64,000 nucleotides of DNA from NCBI GenBank assembly GCA_018401555.1, contig JAGYKP010000087.1:62001-126000 (forward strand). Direction: 5' to 3'. The notes beneath the pieces were generated by a model. That model saw nothing but the letters and a program-made list of their open reading frames with translations. It was not told the DNA's origin and searched no databases. This document shows positions 44,431 to 54,146 of the stretch, one piece after another; position 1 is the first letter of the stretch, and the number at the start of each line of letters is the position of its first letter. A program made the translations under genes and the position numbers. This stretch comes from Halomonas sp. (GTDB lineage Bacteria > Pseudomonadota > Gammaproteobacteria > Pseudomonadales > Halomonadaceae).

Positions 44431-44900
44431 TCAGGCGATGACGACCAGCGGCTGATCGAACTCTACCGGCTCGCCGTCCTCGACCAGGATGGCCTCGATC
44501 ACGCCGTCACGGTCGGCCTCGATCTGGTTCATCATCTTCATCGCCTCGACGATGCACACCGTCTCGCCCTTCTTGACGTGGGAGCCGATCTCGACAAAGG
44601 CCTTGGCGCCCGGGGCCGGTGAGCGATAGAAGGTGCCCACCATGGGAGAGGTGATGGCCTGGCCCTGGAAGCTGGGACCTTCGGCGGCGGCCGGCTCGGC
44701 GCTTTCGGCGGGTGCCGGAGCCGCGGCGGGAGCCGGGTGGGGTGCCGGGGCGTAGCCCTGGGGCATGCTGGGGCCTGCCAGTTCACGCCGTTGGGGTGGC
44801 GACTGATGCGAACCGACTCCTCGCCTTCCTGGATCTCGATTTCGCTGATGTTCGACTCTTCGAGCAGCTCGATCAGCTTCTTGACCTTGCGGATATCCAT
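44431..44900 (-). CDS. accB: Biotin carboxyl carrier protein AccB (one frame break)
   Basis: Carrier subunit of acetyl-CoA carboxylase. The start at 44900 gives [32 protein letters not shown], the usual BCCP N-terminus, followed by an Ala/Pro linker. At about 44772 one C appears to be missing from a C run, shifting the frame inside the linker. The biotinyl domain after it is complete: [22 protein letters not shown] and the biotinylated lysine in [13 protein letters not shown], ending QPLVVIA. The gene is normally essential. It is the first gene of accB-accC-prmA-dusB-fis and biotin for it is made by the bio genes 11 kb away. Confidence 0.92.
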
Positions 44901-45072
44901 GACGTTCGTCCCGATCGGTTGGGTGCGGTGAGTGGCCGTTGGCCCGGTGCTGTCAACCATGGCCAAGTTTCATTAGATCGCGGCAAGATAGCGACTCTTC
45001 CGCCTCTACAGGCCGTTAAAAGAGGGTAGCGCAGGAGTTTGCCGAAAAACCGGGATGATGTCCAGCGCAGAC

Positions 45073-45113
45073 GAAAACGCCGTTCACGCGCCATTCAGCG
45101 GCGCGTGAACGGC
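45073..45113 (-). terminator. Intrinsic terminator after dsbD
   Basis: GCCGTTCACGCGCC (45079-45092) pairs with GGCGCGTGAACGGC (45100-45113), a 14-bp perfect stem. In the minus direction it is followed by GCGTTTTCG. It begins 15 bp past the dsbD stop. Confidence 0.8.
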
Positions 45114-45128
45114 GTCATGATGCGTGTT

Positions 45129-47009
45129 TCAGGCGTTACCGGCGGTGCGCTCCTCGAGCCAGCCGAGCACGCCTTTCAGGTGTTCCGCCAGTGGCTCGGC
45201 ACGGGTCTCGCCCTGGATGCGAGCCGAGCGAATCTCCTCGCCGCCGTGGAAGAACAGCAGGCTGGGCGGCCCGAACAGCTCGTAGCGGTCGAGCAGTTCG
45301 CGACTGGCGGCATCGGTGTCGGTCACATCGACGTTGATGCGGGCAAAGGCGGCCAGGGGTTCGGCGACCCGGGGGTCGGGATAGACCTGACGCTCGAGCT
45401 GCTTGCAGGAGATGCACCAGTCGGCGGTGAAGTGGACGAAGGCAGCCTGACCCTCGGGTACCGAGGCGAGTGCCTGTTGCAGTCCGTCGAGCTCGTCAAC
45501 GGTGGTTACCTCGGCAGCGGGCTGGGTGCCACCTGACGCCGGCCCGGTGCCGGCGGTCAGCGGTGCCAGCGGACGCAGCGGATCGCTGGCACCACTGGCT
45601 GCGCCGAGCACCAGGGCCACGCCCCAGGCCAGCAGCAGCAGCCCGAGCGCCTGGCGGGCCCGTGCCCATCCCTGGGGCAGGTTGGTGGACATGGCGCCGA
45701 GTGCCAGGGCGGTACCGACTGCCAGGGCGGCCCACAGCAGCAGCACGGCAGTCGCGGGCAGCAGGCGTTCGACCAGCCAGATCGCCACCCCCAGCAGCAG
45801 GATGCCGAAGGCGATCTTGACACCGTTCATCCAGGCGCCACTGCGCGGCAGCAGGGTGGTGCCGAAGGTGCCCACCAGCAGCAGTGGCACGCCCATGCCC
45901 AGGCCCAGGGCGAGCAGGGCGCCACCGCCCATCAGGGCGTCGCCGGTGGTGGAGATGAATACCAGGGCACCGGCCAGCGGCGCCGAGACGCAGGGCGAGA
46001 CCACCAGTACCGACAGTGCGCCGGCCAGGGCCAGACCGGCGGGGCCGCTCTGCTGGGCGCGCGCCCGCCAGCCGTCGATGCGGCCGGCCAGCCGGGGCGA
46101 GAGGCGCATCTCGAAGGCGCCGAACATGGCCAGGGCGAATAGGGTAAATAGTACCGCGAAGGTGATCAGTACCGGCGCCGACTGCAGGCGCGCCTGGAGG
46201 TTGAGCCCGGCCCCGAACAGGCCCATCAGCACGCCGACCAAGGCGTAGGTGAGCGCCATGCCGGCCACATAGCTGGCGGAGAGGGCGAAGGCGCGTGGCC
46301 TGCTGGGGTTCTGGCCGACGATGATCGACGACAGGATCGGCACCATGGGCAGTACGCAGGGGGTGAAGGTCAGCCCCAGGCCGGCGAGGAAGAAGAGCCC
46401 CAGTGCCAGCGGCAGGCTGGCCTCGGCCATCAGCGACTGGAAGCGGCCATCCTCACTCTGCGGCGCCGCGAAGTCTCCGGGAGAGCCAGCGGCACCCGCC
46501 TGCTCCCCGCCGCCGCCCGCGGCGGAATCGCTGTCCGCATCCGTCGGCTGCCAGCCGGCGAAGGCCGCCGGTGCCTGCTGCTCGGCGGCTTCCAGGTCGA
46601 CCCTCTCGGGGGGGTAGCAGAGCCCGGCGTCGGCGCAGCCCTGGAAGGTCAGGGTCAGCGGCAGCACACCGTTCTGCGGCTCCTCTAGCGGGACCTCGAA
46701 GACCACGCGGTCGCGAAAGATGTAGACGTCGCCGAGGAACTCGTCGCTGGTGAAGCTGCCCTCGGGGAGCTCGGGCTCGCCCAGGGCGACCTCGGACGCC
46801 ACCTCGAACTGGTGGCGGTAGAGGTAGTGCTCCTCCTCCACGTCGACGCCGACATAGAGGGTCTCGCCATCATGCCAGGCGCTGGGCTGGAAGGCCTCCA
46901 GCACCGGCAGGAACTCCTTGTCGTCGTTACCGAACCACTGGGCCTGGGCGGCGATCGGCAGCAGCAACAGCAGTAGGGCCGTCAGGGCAGTTCGTCGAAG
47001 GCTGATCAC
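45129..47009 (-). CDS. dsbD: Thiol:disulfide interchange protein DsbD
   Basis: Membrane electron carrier moving reducing power from cytoplasmic thioredoxin to periplasmic DsbC/DsbG and cytochrome maturation. The protein is 626 residues: signal peptide (1-23), N-terminal immunoglobulin-like domain with the Cys pair in QGCADAGLCYPP, eight membrane helices with LTFTPCVLPMVP and VVSPCVSAPL (one Cys each), and a C-terminal thioredoxin domain with ADWCISCKQLE (CxxC). All six redox cysteines are present. The linker between domain 1 and the helices contains a Ser/Gly/Ala stretch. The frame is intact. Confidence 0.95.
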   Translation of the reverse strand: MISLRRTALTALLLLLLPIAAQAQWFGNDDKEFLPVLEAFQPSAWHDGETLYVGVDVEEEHYLYRHQFEVASEVALGEPELPEGSFTSDEFLGDVYIFRDRVVFEVPLEEPQNGVLPLTLTFQGCADAGLCYPPERVDLEAAEQQAPAAFAGWQPTDADSDSAAGGGGEQAGAAGSPGDFAAPQSEDGRFQSLMAEASLPLALGLFFLAGLGLTFTPCVLPMVPILSSIIVGQNPSRPRAFALSASYVAGMALTYALVGVLMGLFGAGLNLQARLQSAPVLITFAVLFTLFALAMFGAFEMRLSPRLAGRIDGWRARAQQSGPAGLALAGALSVLVVSPCVSAPLAGALVFISTTGDALMGGGALLALGLGMGVPLLLVGTFGTTLLPRSGAWMNGVKIAFGILLLGVAIWLVERLLPATAVLLLWAALAVGTALALGAMSTNLPQGWARARQALGLLLLAWGVALVLGAASGASDPLRPLAPLTAGTGPASGGTQPAAEVTTVDELDGLQQALASVPEGQAAFVHFTADWCISCKQLERQVYPDPRVAEPLAAFARINVDVTDTDAASRELLDRYELFGPPSLLFFHGGEEIRSARIQGETRAEPLAEHLKGVLGWLEERTAGNA

Positions 47010-47244
47010 GGAAATCCTGTCCTTGGTTGGGGTGTGGCTGGCGATCAGACTCCACCTGTTGCGCAGGGTTCCGGTGCCTGTCCGGCAGCGGCCCTCTGGC
47101 AGGGGAGGGAGGATGAGCTGACCGCTCGCGCTGGTCGGGTGCTAGGATAACGCAGAGGAGGGCGTGTCTTCACCGAGGGACGTGGCAAGAGGTGTGCCAC
47201 GTTGTCGCACGCTCCCATGTCTCGTATCGGAAAGGAACCTGCAC

Positions 47245-48472
47245 ATGGCTTGGATGGGCAAGGGCGGCGCCAGGCGTCGCGAGAGAGTCGAAGCACTGGA
47301 GCGCCCCGGAATACGGCTGGATCTGAAGCCGTTGCTGACGCTGCTGGTGATCTATCTGGTAGTGACGCTGGCCCTCGGAATCTGGTGGAGCCGCACGCCG
47401 GCGCCGCACAGTGTCGAGCAGGTACCCATGGAGCGGCGTGGGGATGCCGGAGGTGAACCCGCCGCGCGAGGCGCGGTGACGGTGGCGACCCTGGCCTCCA
47501 TCGTCGAGACCCTCTACGACAAGCCCGGCGGCTACCTGCGCAACGACCGGCTGCCGCCGGGGCTGTGGCTGGACAACATGCCGAGCTGGGAGCAAGGCGT
47601 GCTGAACCAGGCCAGGGGATCTGGCGCGGGCCCTGCCTTCGATGAACCCGAGTGAAGTGGAGCTCCTGGAAGAGGCGGTCCGCGGTCTGGCCGGAGATGG
47701 CCTCGACTGGTACCGGCCCGCCACCGAGACCCATCTGGCAGCGGCGGTGGCCGCCCTGGATAGTCAGCTGGCGGCGCTGGGCGGCATGCAGGCCGAAGGC
47801 TTCGTTCCCGGGGCCGGGCTACGCCGCTGGCTGGCCGATGTCGGCGTGCGCCTCGACGACCTCTCCCTGCGTCTGGCCTCGGGCGCCGGAGGACACCAGC
47901 TGCTGCGTGAGCTGGCCATCGACCGTGAGGCCCTTCCCGAGGGCACTCCCTGGTATCGGGTCGACAACGTCTTCTTCGAGGCGCGCGGCACCGGCTGGGC
48001 GCTGGTCCAGATGCTCGAGGGAGTGCAGCGCGACCAGGCCGATATTCTGGATAGAGCCGGGGTGACCGAGCGCTGGGAGCGCCTGCGTGCCGAGCTGGCC
48101 ATGACCCAGCGACGCCTGTGGAGTCCGGTGGTGATGAGCGGCTCCGGCTTCGGTCCCTTCGCCAACCATACGCTGGTGATGGCGCTTCACATCAGCCGAG
48201 CCCGTGACCTGGTCGAGGAGATTGCCACGGCGCTTGGCGAGAATGCCGCCCAGACTTCTTCTGGCGATGGCGTGACCCAGGCACCGGCCAGCGAGCCCGA
48301 GGTGGTCGAGGTGGAGCGTGAGACCCAGGCCGAGCCGGAAGCAGCTGATCAGCAGGAGGCCAGTCAAGAAGAGGCCGGTCAGGAAGAGGCCGGTCAAGAA
48401 GAGGCTGGCCAGGAAGAGGCCGGTCAGGAAAAGGCCGGTCAGGAAGAGCCGGCACCGAAGGCAAGCGAGTAG
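47245..48472 (+). CDS. DUF2333 family membrane-anchored protein (one frame break)
   Basis: A protein of about 408 residues in the joined frame; the function is unknown. ATG 47245 follows AAAGGA. Residues about 29-48 form a membrane helix (LLTLLVIYLVVTLALGIWW), and the family stretch ETLYDKPGGYLRNDRLPPGLWLDNMPSWEQGVLNQAR follows. At about 47615 an extra G in a GGGG run shifts the frame; DLARALPSMNPSEVELLEEAV continues it. The large soluble part includes WYRVDNVFFEARGTGWAL. The C-terminus is a low-complexity acidic tail with QEEAG repeats. It is likely an inner-membrane protein with a periplasmic domain. It is divergent from dsbD. Confidence 0.82.
48365..48451 (+). repeat. 15-bp coding repeats for QEEAG in the DUF2333 tail
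   Basis: Five 15-bp units (the last encoding QEKAG) plus a partial QEEP unit. Third-position changes between units show it is not brand new. Copy number is likely to vary between strains. Confidence 0.85.
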
Positions 48473-48528
48473 CCGGCATCAACCGGGTCGGCGTTCGGCG
48501 GGGCCCGGTTGAGCAGGCAGCAAATGCA

Positions 48529-48552
48529 GCGGGCCGCCCTAGGGCGGCCCGC
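48529..48552. terminator. Perfect 12-bp-arm palindrome between DUF2333 and ppa
   Basis: GCGGGCCGCCCT followed directly by its complement AGGGCGGCCCGC, between two convergent stops (48472 and 48606). This is probably a shared terminator; T-runs are weak on both sides. Confidence 0.6.
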
Positions 48553-48605
48553 TTCACGTCTGGCTCGAGTCCAGAGGCGGCCGCGGGCCGCAGTCGGACG
48601 CGACT

Positions 48606-49136
48606 TCAGGCCTTCTCGTAGGCGGAGACCGCCTTTTCGATCGCCTTGCGGGCGGCCTCGACGCCTTCCCAGGACTCCACCTTGACCCACTTGCCCTTCT
48701 CGAGATCCTTGTAGTTCTCGAAGAAGTGGGCGATCTGCTGGCGCAGCAGCTCGGGCAGGTCGGTCACTTCCTGGACATCATCGTAGAGGCTGGAGAGCTT
48801 TTGATGCGGTACGCAGACCAGCTTGGCGTCCTCGCCGGCCTCGTCGGTCATGTTGAGGATGCCCACCGGGCGGGCGCGGATGATGCTGCCGGGCTGCACC
48901 GGGTAGGGCGTGACCACCAGAGCATCCAGTGCGTCGCCGTCGTCGGCCAGGGTGTGCGGGATGAAGCCGTAGTTGGCCGGATAGAACATCGGAGTGGCCA
49001 TGAAGCGGTCGACCAGCAGGGCACCCATGTCCTTGTCGATCTCGTACTTGATCGGGGAGTGGTTGGCCGGGATCTCGATCGCCACGTAGACGTCGTTCGG
49101 GAGGTCCTTGCCGGCAGGGATGTTGTCGAAGTTCAT
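48606..49136 (-). CDS. ppa: Inorganic pyrophosphatase (family I)
   Basis: Soluble enzyme hydrolysing pyrophosphate, 176 residues. The start at 49136 follows AAGGAAG. Conserved residues are in [55 protein letters not shown] (the DxDxxD-type metal cluster) and [13 protein letters not shown], with [17 protein letters not shown] at the end. Length and motifs are normal for bacterial hexameric PPases. It is divergent from the fused PP2C-like/kinase-like gene, and a PPi-dependent phosphofructokinase lies 2.2 kb away. Confidence 0.96.
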   Translation of the reverse strand: MNFDNIPAGKDLPNDVYVAIEIPANHSPIKYEIDKDMGALLVDRFMATPMFYPANYGFIPHTLADDGDALDALVVTPYPVQPGSIIRARPVGILNMTDEAGEDAKLVCVPHQKLSSLYDDVQEVTDLPELLRQQIAHFFENYKDLEKGKWVKVESWEGVEAARKAIEKAVSAYEKA

Positions 49137-49209
49137 CGTCGCTTCCTTGGGGTTGGAAATGGCGGTTGGCAGAAGTTCTAGGCGAATCGTCGGATGAAAA
49201 ATTTGCAGA

Positions 49210-49239
49210 ATTATACGGGCCCACCGGTTTGAATACCAA
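49210..49239 (-). promoter_or_regulatory. Sigma70-type promoter for ppa
   Basis: On the minus strand TTGGTA (49234-49239) and TATAAT (49210-49215) are 18 bp apart, 74 bp upstream of the ppa start. The 235-bp gap 49137-49371 holds no gene. Confidence 0.55.
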
Positions 49240-49371
49240 TTCGACCTAGGTGCCGTCGCCACGGCAGGGCGGCACCTTCGGAGGGGCACCGTCGCGGCGT
49301 GCTCCCGTGTATGATGGGCGCCGCCCCGGAGCGCGGCTTCGGGCAGGTAACCATCGGGCAAGGAGGGGCGA

Positions 49372-51101
49372 GTGACTCCCGCGCAGCTGTCATTGAGTTT
49401 TGGTCAAGCCTTCGTGGCGCCGGATCGTCGGCGGCATCGCAGCTCCATGTCGGTACGCCTGCCCGAGACTCCCCAGCTCAACGCCAAGGGGGCCTGTGCG
49501 CTGATCAGCGATGCCACCCTGCGCAACAGCATGGCCAAGCAGGCCGGGGACCTCAGCGTGCGCAGCTTTCTTGCCGACTACTACTCCACCCCCGATCACT
49601 GGGACGTCAAGACATCGGCGACCCGGGTGCTGCGTGCCCTCAACGCCTGGACCTACAGCCAGAGCCGCCAGGTGGCGGAGGGCAGTTACGTCACCTCGCT
49701 GTCGGCACTGGTGCTGCGCGGCACCGAGGGGCATCTGTTCCATATGGGCGATACCCTGGTGTTTCGACTGCGCGGGGCGGAGTTCGAGCAGCTGACCCGT
49801 GACCACGTCACCGACCTGGGGGGCTATCGCTACCCTTCCCGGGCCCTGGGCATGGATAACAGTATCGATATCGACTATGCCCGTTTTCCGGCCAAGCAGG
49901 GGGATCTGTTCCTGTTTACCACCCAGGCGGTGCTGGGCACCCTGATGCCGTCGGAGTACGTGCAGCTGATTCGCCAGGACGCCAGCGACCTCGATGCCGC
50001 CTGTGATCGCCTGGCCGAGGCGGCGGTGCAGCGCGCCCAGTCCCGCGGTTACGGGGCCGACCAGTTCTGCTTCCAGCTGGTGCGCATCGATGAGCTGCCC
50101 GACGCCCAGTCAGACAGCCCGGCCAAGGTATACGGCGAGCTGCCGATCCCCCGGAACTCTCGCCGGGCGATCGCCTCGACGGCCTGGAGGTGCAGGCCGT
50201 GCTGTCACGCACCGCCCAGTCGCGGGTCTACCGGGTGAGTGACCTGCAGAGCGGGCGCGTGATGGTGATGAAGGCGCCGAGCCCCGAGCTCTCCCATCGC
50301 AATATCTATCTGGAGCACTTCCTGCTCCAGCAGTGGGTGGTGGAGCGCGTCAAGTCACCCTTCGTGGTGCGCGTGATGGAGCCGTCGCGGCCACGGCGCT
50401 ACCTCTACTACCTGATGGCCCATGTCGAGGGAGAGTCCCTGGTCGAGTGGGCGCGGCGCCATCCCCAGGCAACCTTCGCCCAGCGCCTGGATATCGCCAA
50501 CCAGCTGGGCAAGGCGGTACAGGCCCTGCACCATCGGGAGCTGCTGCACCAGCAGATCCATCCCGGCAACGTGCTGATCGATACCCATGGGCAGGTCGTG
50601 CTCACCGACTTCAGTGCCTGTCGAATGCGTGACGGAAGCGGGCTCAAGGATGCCCGCGAGCTGCTGCGATCGGTGGGGCTCACCGAACACAGCGCTCCGG
50701 AGTATGCCCTGGACGACGAGATTGGCCGGCGCAGCGACCAGTACTCCTATGCCTCCACGGTCTACTGGCTGTTGACCGGCGAGCTGCCCTACGAGGTGCC
50801 GCCCAACCGACTGCTGCGCCATACCGATCTCGAGCAGTTGGTCTACCGCAGCGCACGTCAGCGCAACCCCGAGGTGCCCCAGGCCCTGGACGAGGCTCTG
50901 CGCCGGGCGCTGGATCCCCAGCGGGCGCTGCGCTACCGGCGCATGTCGGAGTTCCTGCGCGAGCTGCGCCAGCCGCTGGCATCACGCCATGGATCTGCGG
51001 CGCGCATCACTCCAAGGCGATTCCGTGATTCCGGCCACTTCTGGCAGGGCATCGCCGCCATCCTGCTGCTGCTGCTGGTGCTTTCCTGGTTGCTGCGTTA
51101 G
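49372..51101 (+). CDS. Fused PP2C-like and protein-kinase-like protein, catalytic motifs degenerate (one frame break)
   Basis: About 575 residues in the joined frame. GTG 49372 has AGGAGG 6 nt upstream. The N-terminal half is a PP2C fold ([42 protein letters not shown]), but metal motifs conserved in relatives are changed: ENQDA reads RHRSS, ADG reads SDA, SDG reads TQA, and QDN is lost. A shift near 50157 leads into the kinase half. There the HRD/HQD loop reads HQQIHPGN (catalytic Asp to Gln) and DFG reads DFS, while the ATP-site lysine (VMVMKAPSP) remains. A membrane helix closes the protein. Relatives are active fused kinase/phosphatases near nitrate genes; this one is probably a double pseudoenzyme. 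Confidence 0.82.
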
Positions 51102-51213
51102 GCCTGCGGCCAGCCACAAGCTACAAGGGACGAGCTACAAGGAACGAGCTGCAAGGAGCAAGCTACAAGGAAACCCCTTAGGCTTGCTCCTTTTGTTTCA
51201 GGTCCACACCATC

Positions 51214-51241
51214 CTTGCAGCTTGCAGCTTGCAGCTTGCAG
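51214..51241. repeat. Tandem 7-bp repeat CTTGCAG, four copies
   Basis: Four perfect units directly before the 8-bp array. Just upstream (51115-51180) are imperfect AGCTACAAGG/AGCTGCAAGG repeats of the same CAAG type, in the gap between two convergent genes. Confidence 0.85.
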
Positions 51242-51244
51242 CTG

Positions 51245-51324
51245 CTTGGCCGCTTGGCCGCTTGGCCGCTTGGCCGCTTGGCCGCTTGGCCGCTTGGCCG
51301 CTTGGCCGCTTGGCCGCTTGGCCG
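51245..51324. repeat. Tandem 8-bp repeat CTTGGCCG, ten copies
   Basis: Ten perfect units end at the stop codon of pfp (51326-51328); on the coding strand of pfp this is (CGGCCAAG)10 right after the stop. It shares the CTTG/CAAG core and the location with the array after purH. Confidence 0.9.
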
Positions 51325-51325
51325 C

Positions 51326-52582
51326 TTAGAGCTTGAACTCCGGCAGCTTGCGCTCGACGCGGTGCTTGGCCAGCTTTGCCACCCGGGGCAGGCCGTTGTC
51401 GAACGGCGGGAAGTCCTCGCCCTGGATCAGCGGTGACAGGTACTGGCGGCAGGCTGCGGTGATGCCGAAGCCATCCTCGCTGATGAAGTCGCGGGGCATG
51501 AATTTCTCGCGGTTGGCAACCTCGGCCAGCGGGGCGGCCTCGATGCGCCACTCGTAGGGCGTGTCGGAGACACGCTTGATCGCCGGCATCATCGCGTTCT
51601 TGCCCTCGATGGCCAGCTCCACCGCCTTCTCGCCCACCGCATAGGCCTGCTCCACGTCGGTCTTCGAGGCCAGGTGGCGGGCGGCGCGCTGCAGGTAGTC
51701 GGCCACCGCCCAGTGGTACTTGTAGCCCAGGTCCTGCTTGACCATGCCGGCCAGGGTCGGCGCCACGCCGCCCAGTTGGCGGTGGCCGAAGGCATCGGTG
51801 TTGCCGGCGTCGGCGAGGAAGGTGCCATCCTCGTAGCGGGCGCCCTCGGAGACCACGATCACGCAGTAGCCGTACTTCTTCACCGCCTCGTCGACGCGGG
51901 CCATGACCGCTTCGCGGTCGAAGGCTATCTCGGGGAAGATCACCAGGTGGGGCGGCTCGCCCTCGCCCTGGCCGGCAAGGGCCCCGGCGGCGGCGATCCA
52001 GCCGGCGTGGCGGCCCATCACCTCGAGCACGAACACCTTGGTGGAGGTGGCGCACATGGAGGCGATGTCCAGTGAGGCCTCCAGGGTGGAGGTGGCGATA
52101 TACTTGGCCACGCTGCCGAAGCCCGGTGAGTTGTCGGTGATCGGCAGGTCGTTGTCCACGGTCTTGGGCACGTGGATGGCAGTCAGCGGATAGCCGAGCT
52201 TCTCGGAGAGCTGGGAGACCTTCAGGCAGGTGTCGGCGCTGTCGCCGCCACCGTTGTAGAAGAAGTAGCGGATGTCGTGGGCGCGGAAGACTTCGATCAG
52301 CCGCTCGTACTGGGCGCGGTGGGTCTCGATATCCTTGAGCTTGTAGCGGCACGAGCCGAAGGCGCCGCCCGGGGTGTGGCGCAGCGCGGCGATCGCCTCG
52401 TCCGATTCCTGGCTGACGTCGATCAGCTCCTCGGTGAGGGCGCCGATGATACCGTTGTGGCCGGCATAGACCTTGCCGATATGCTCGGGATGGCGGCGGC
52501 AGGCCTCGATCACGCCGCAGGCGCTGGCGTTGATCACGGCGGTGACGCCGCCGGACTGGGCGTAGAAGGCATTATGGGCCAT
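51326..52582 (-). CDS. pfp: Pyrophosphate-type 6-phosphofructokinase
   Basis: Phosphofructokinase of 418 residues. The start NAFYAQSGGVTAVINASACGVIEA and PGGAFGSCRYKL are typical of the long bacterial clade. The substrate site PKTVDND (139-145) has Lys where ATP enzymes have Gly, a marker of PPi use. The phosphoryl-donor loop reads NGGGDSADT (110-118), a variant of GGDDS, with the Asp that excludes ATP still present. EVMGRHAGWIAA and VVSEGARYEDG follow. PPi use is therefore likely but not proved. Its neighbour two genes away is pyrophosphatase, which draws on the same PPi pool. Confidence 0.9.
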   Translation of the reverse strand: MAHNAFYAQSGGVTAVINASACGVIEACRRHPEHIGKVYAGHNGIIGALTEELIDVSQESDEAIAALRHTPGGAFGSCRYKLKDIETHRAQYERLIEVFRAHDIRYFFYNGGGDSADTCLKVSQLSEKLGYPLTAIHVPKTVDNDLPITDNSPGFGSVAKYIATSTLEASLDIASMCATSTKVFVLEVMGRHAGWIAAAGALAGQGEGEPPHLVIFPEIAFDREAVMARVDEAVKKYGYCVIVVSEGARYEDGTFLADAGNTDAFGHRQLGGVAPTLAGMVKQDLGYKYHWAVADYLQRAARHLASKTDVEQAYAVGEKAVELAIEGKNAMMPAIKRVSDTPYEWRIEAAPLAEVANREKFMPRDFISEDGFGITAACRQYLSPLIQGEDFPPFDNGLPRVAKLAKHRVERKLPEFKL

Positions 52583-52767
52583 GGGGCTTGTCTGCTCCTG
52601 GTCGTCGCTGCTGTTCGGGTTGAATGGGGCGAAAGTCGAAGGATTCTAGCCGAAAGCCCCTCGCGCTGCACCCGGGTGAGCTGGAGGGCCTCGTCGGGGC
52701 CATGCTAGTCTCGCCACTCTCCGCGCCATGCCGGCGCGGCCACCGGACCCATGCTGGAGCGAGCCCC

Positions 52768-54146
52768 ATGCACCTTCACATCCTCGGAATCTGCGGCACC
52801 TTCATGGGCAGCCTGGCACTGCTGGCCCGGGAGCTGGGCCATACGGTCAGCGGCTCGGATGCGGGTGTCTATCCGCCCATGAGTACCCAGCTCGAGGAGG
52901 CCGGCATCGCCCTGTGCGAGGGATACTTGCCCACCAACCTCGAGCCGCGTCCCGACCTGGTGGTGATCGGCAACGCGCTGTCACGCGGCAACCCCGAGGT
53001 GGAGGCGGTACTCGATGCGGGCCTGCCCTACGTCTCCGGCCCCCAGTGGCTGGCCGAGCATGTGCTTCCGGGCCGGCGGGTGATCGCCGTGGCCGGCACC
53101 CACGGCAAGACAACCACGGCGAGCCTGGTCGCCTGGCTGCTGGAGTCGGCAGGCCTCGCGCCGGGCTTCCTGATCGGTGGTGTACCGCGCAACTTCGGCG
53201 TCTCGGCACGCCTGGGCGCCGCGGATGCGCCCTTCGTGGTGGAGGCCGACGAGTACGACACGGCCTTCTTCGACAAGCGCTCCAAGTTCGTTCACTACCG
53301 CCCCGAGATCGCCGTGCTGGGCAACCTGGAGTTCGACCACGCCGATATCTTCGAGGACCTGGCCGCCATCGAGCGCCAGTTCCACCATCTGGTGCGTACC
53401 GTGCCGGGCAAGGGGCTGCTGCTGGTGGCCGACGACGAGCCGGCGCTGGAGCGCGTGCTGGCCATGGGGACCTGGTCCCCGGTGGAGCGCTTCGGCGAGG
53501 CCCCCGCGAGCCCCTGGCGGGTCGAACTGGAGCGCGACGACGCCTCACGCTTCCGGGTGATCCATCAGGATGGCGAGGCCAACGAGGATGCGGTGGTCGA
53601 CTGGCCGCTGACCGGTAGCTACAACGCCCGCAACGCCCTGGTGGCGCTGGCCGCCGCCCACGCCTGTGGAGTGGACCCGGCCCGCGGTGCCGCAGCCCTG
53701 GCACGCTTCGAGTCGCCGCGGCGGCGTCAGGAGCTGCGCGGGGAGGTGGCCAATATCCAGGTGATCGACGACTTCGCCCACCACCCCACGGCCATCGCTG
53801 CCACCCTCGAGGGGCTGCGTGCCGCCACCGCCCGGGGCCGGCTGCTGGCGGTGGTCGAACCACGTTCCAATACCATGCGCCTGGGCACCCTGCGCGGCGC
53901 CTGGCGGCGAGCGTGGCCGCCGCCGATGTCGCGTTCTGGTATCGCCCCGAGGGACTGGACTGGCCGCTGGAGCCGGTCATCGCGGCGAGCCCGGTACCGG
54001 CACGTCTGGAGGAGGACCTGGACGCCCTGGTGGCGGCCCTGGTGGAAGAGGCCAGGCCCTATGACCGGATCGTGGTGATGTCCAACGGTGGCTTCGGCGG
54101 CATCCACGAGAAGCTGCTGGTGGCGCTGGAGGCTGCCCATGGCTGA
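52768..54146 (+). CDS. mpl: UDP-N-acetylmuramate:L-Ala-gamma-D-Glu-meso-DAP ligase Mpl (one frame break)
   Basis: Peptidoglycan recycling ligase attaching the recovered tripeptide to UDP-MurNAc. ATG 52768 follows GGAG. MHLHILGICGTFMGSLALLARELGH opens the Rossmann-like domain; the ATP site is VAGTHGKTTTASLVAW; EADEYDTAFFDKRSKFVHYRP and NLEFDHADIF are Mpl hallmarks, as are GSYNARNALVA and FESPRRRQEL. At about 53907 a missing C shifts the frame after NTMRLGTLRGA; VAAADVAFWYRPEGLDWPL continues to a stop at 54146. The stop region overlaps the ubiX start by 8 bp. Confidence 0.9.

Noticed and set aside
47642..48472. Separate gene after the DUF2333 N-terminal part
   Set aside because: The second frame continues the DUF2333 family sequence upstream of its apparent ATG (DLARALPSMNPSE), so both pieces are one gene split by an indel.
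51214..51324. Possible CRISPR array or coding repeat
   Set aside because: Contiguous 7- and 8-bp units with no spacers; it begins after a stop codon on one strand and in a gene-free gap on the other.
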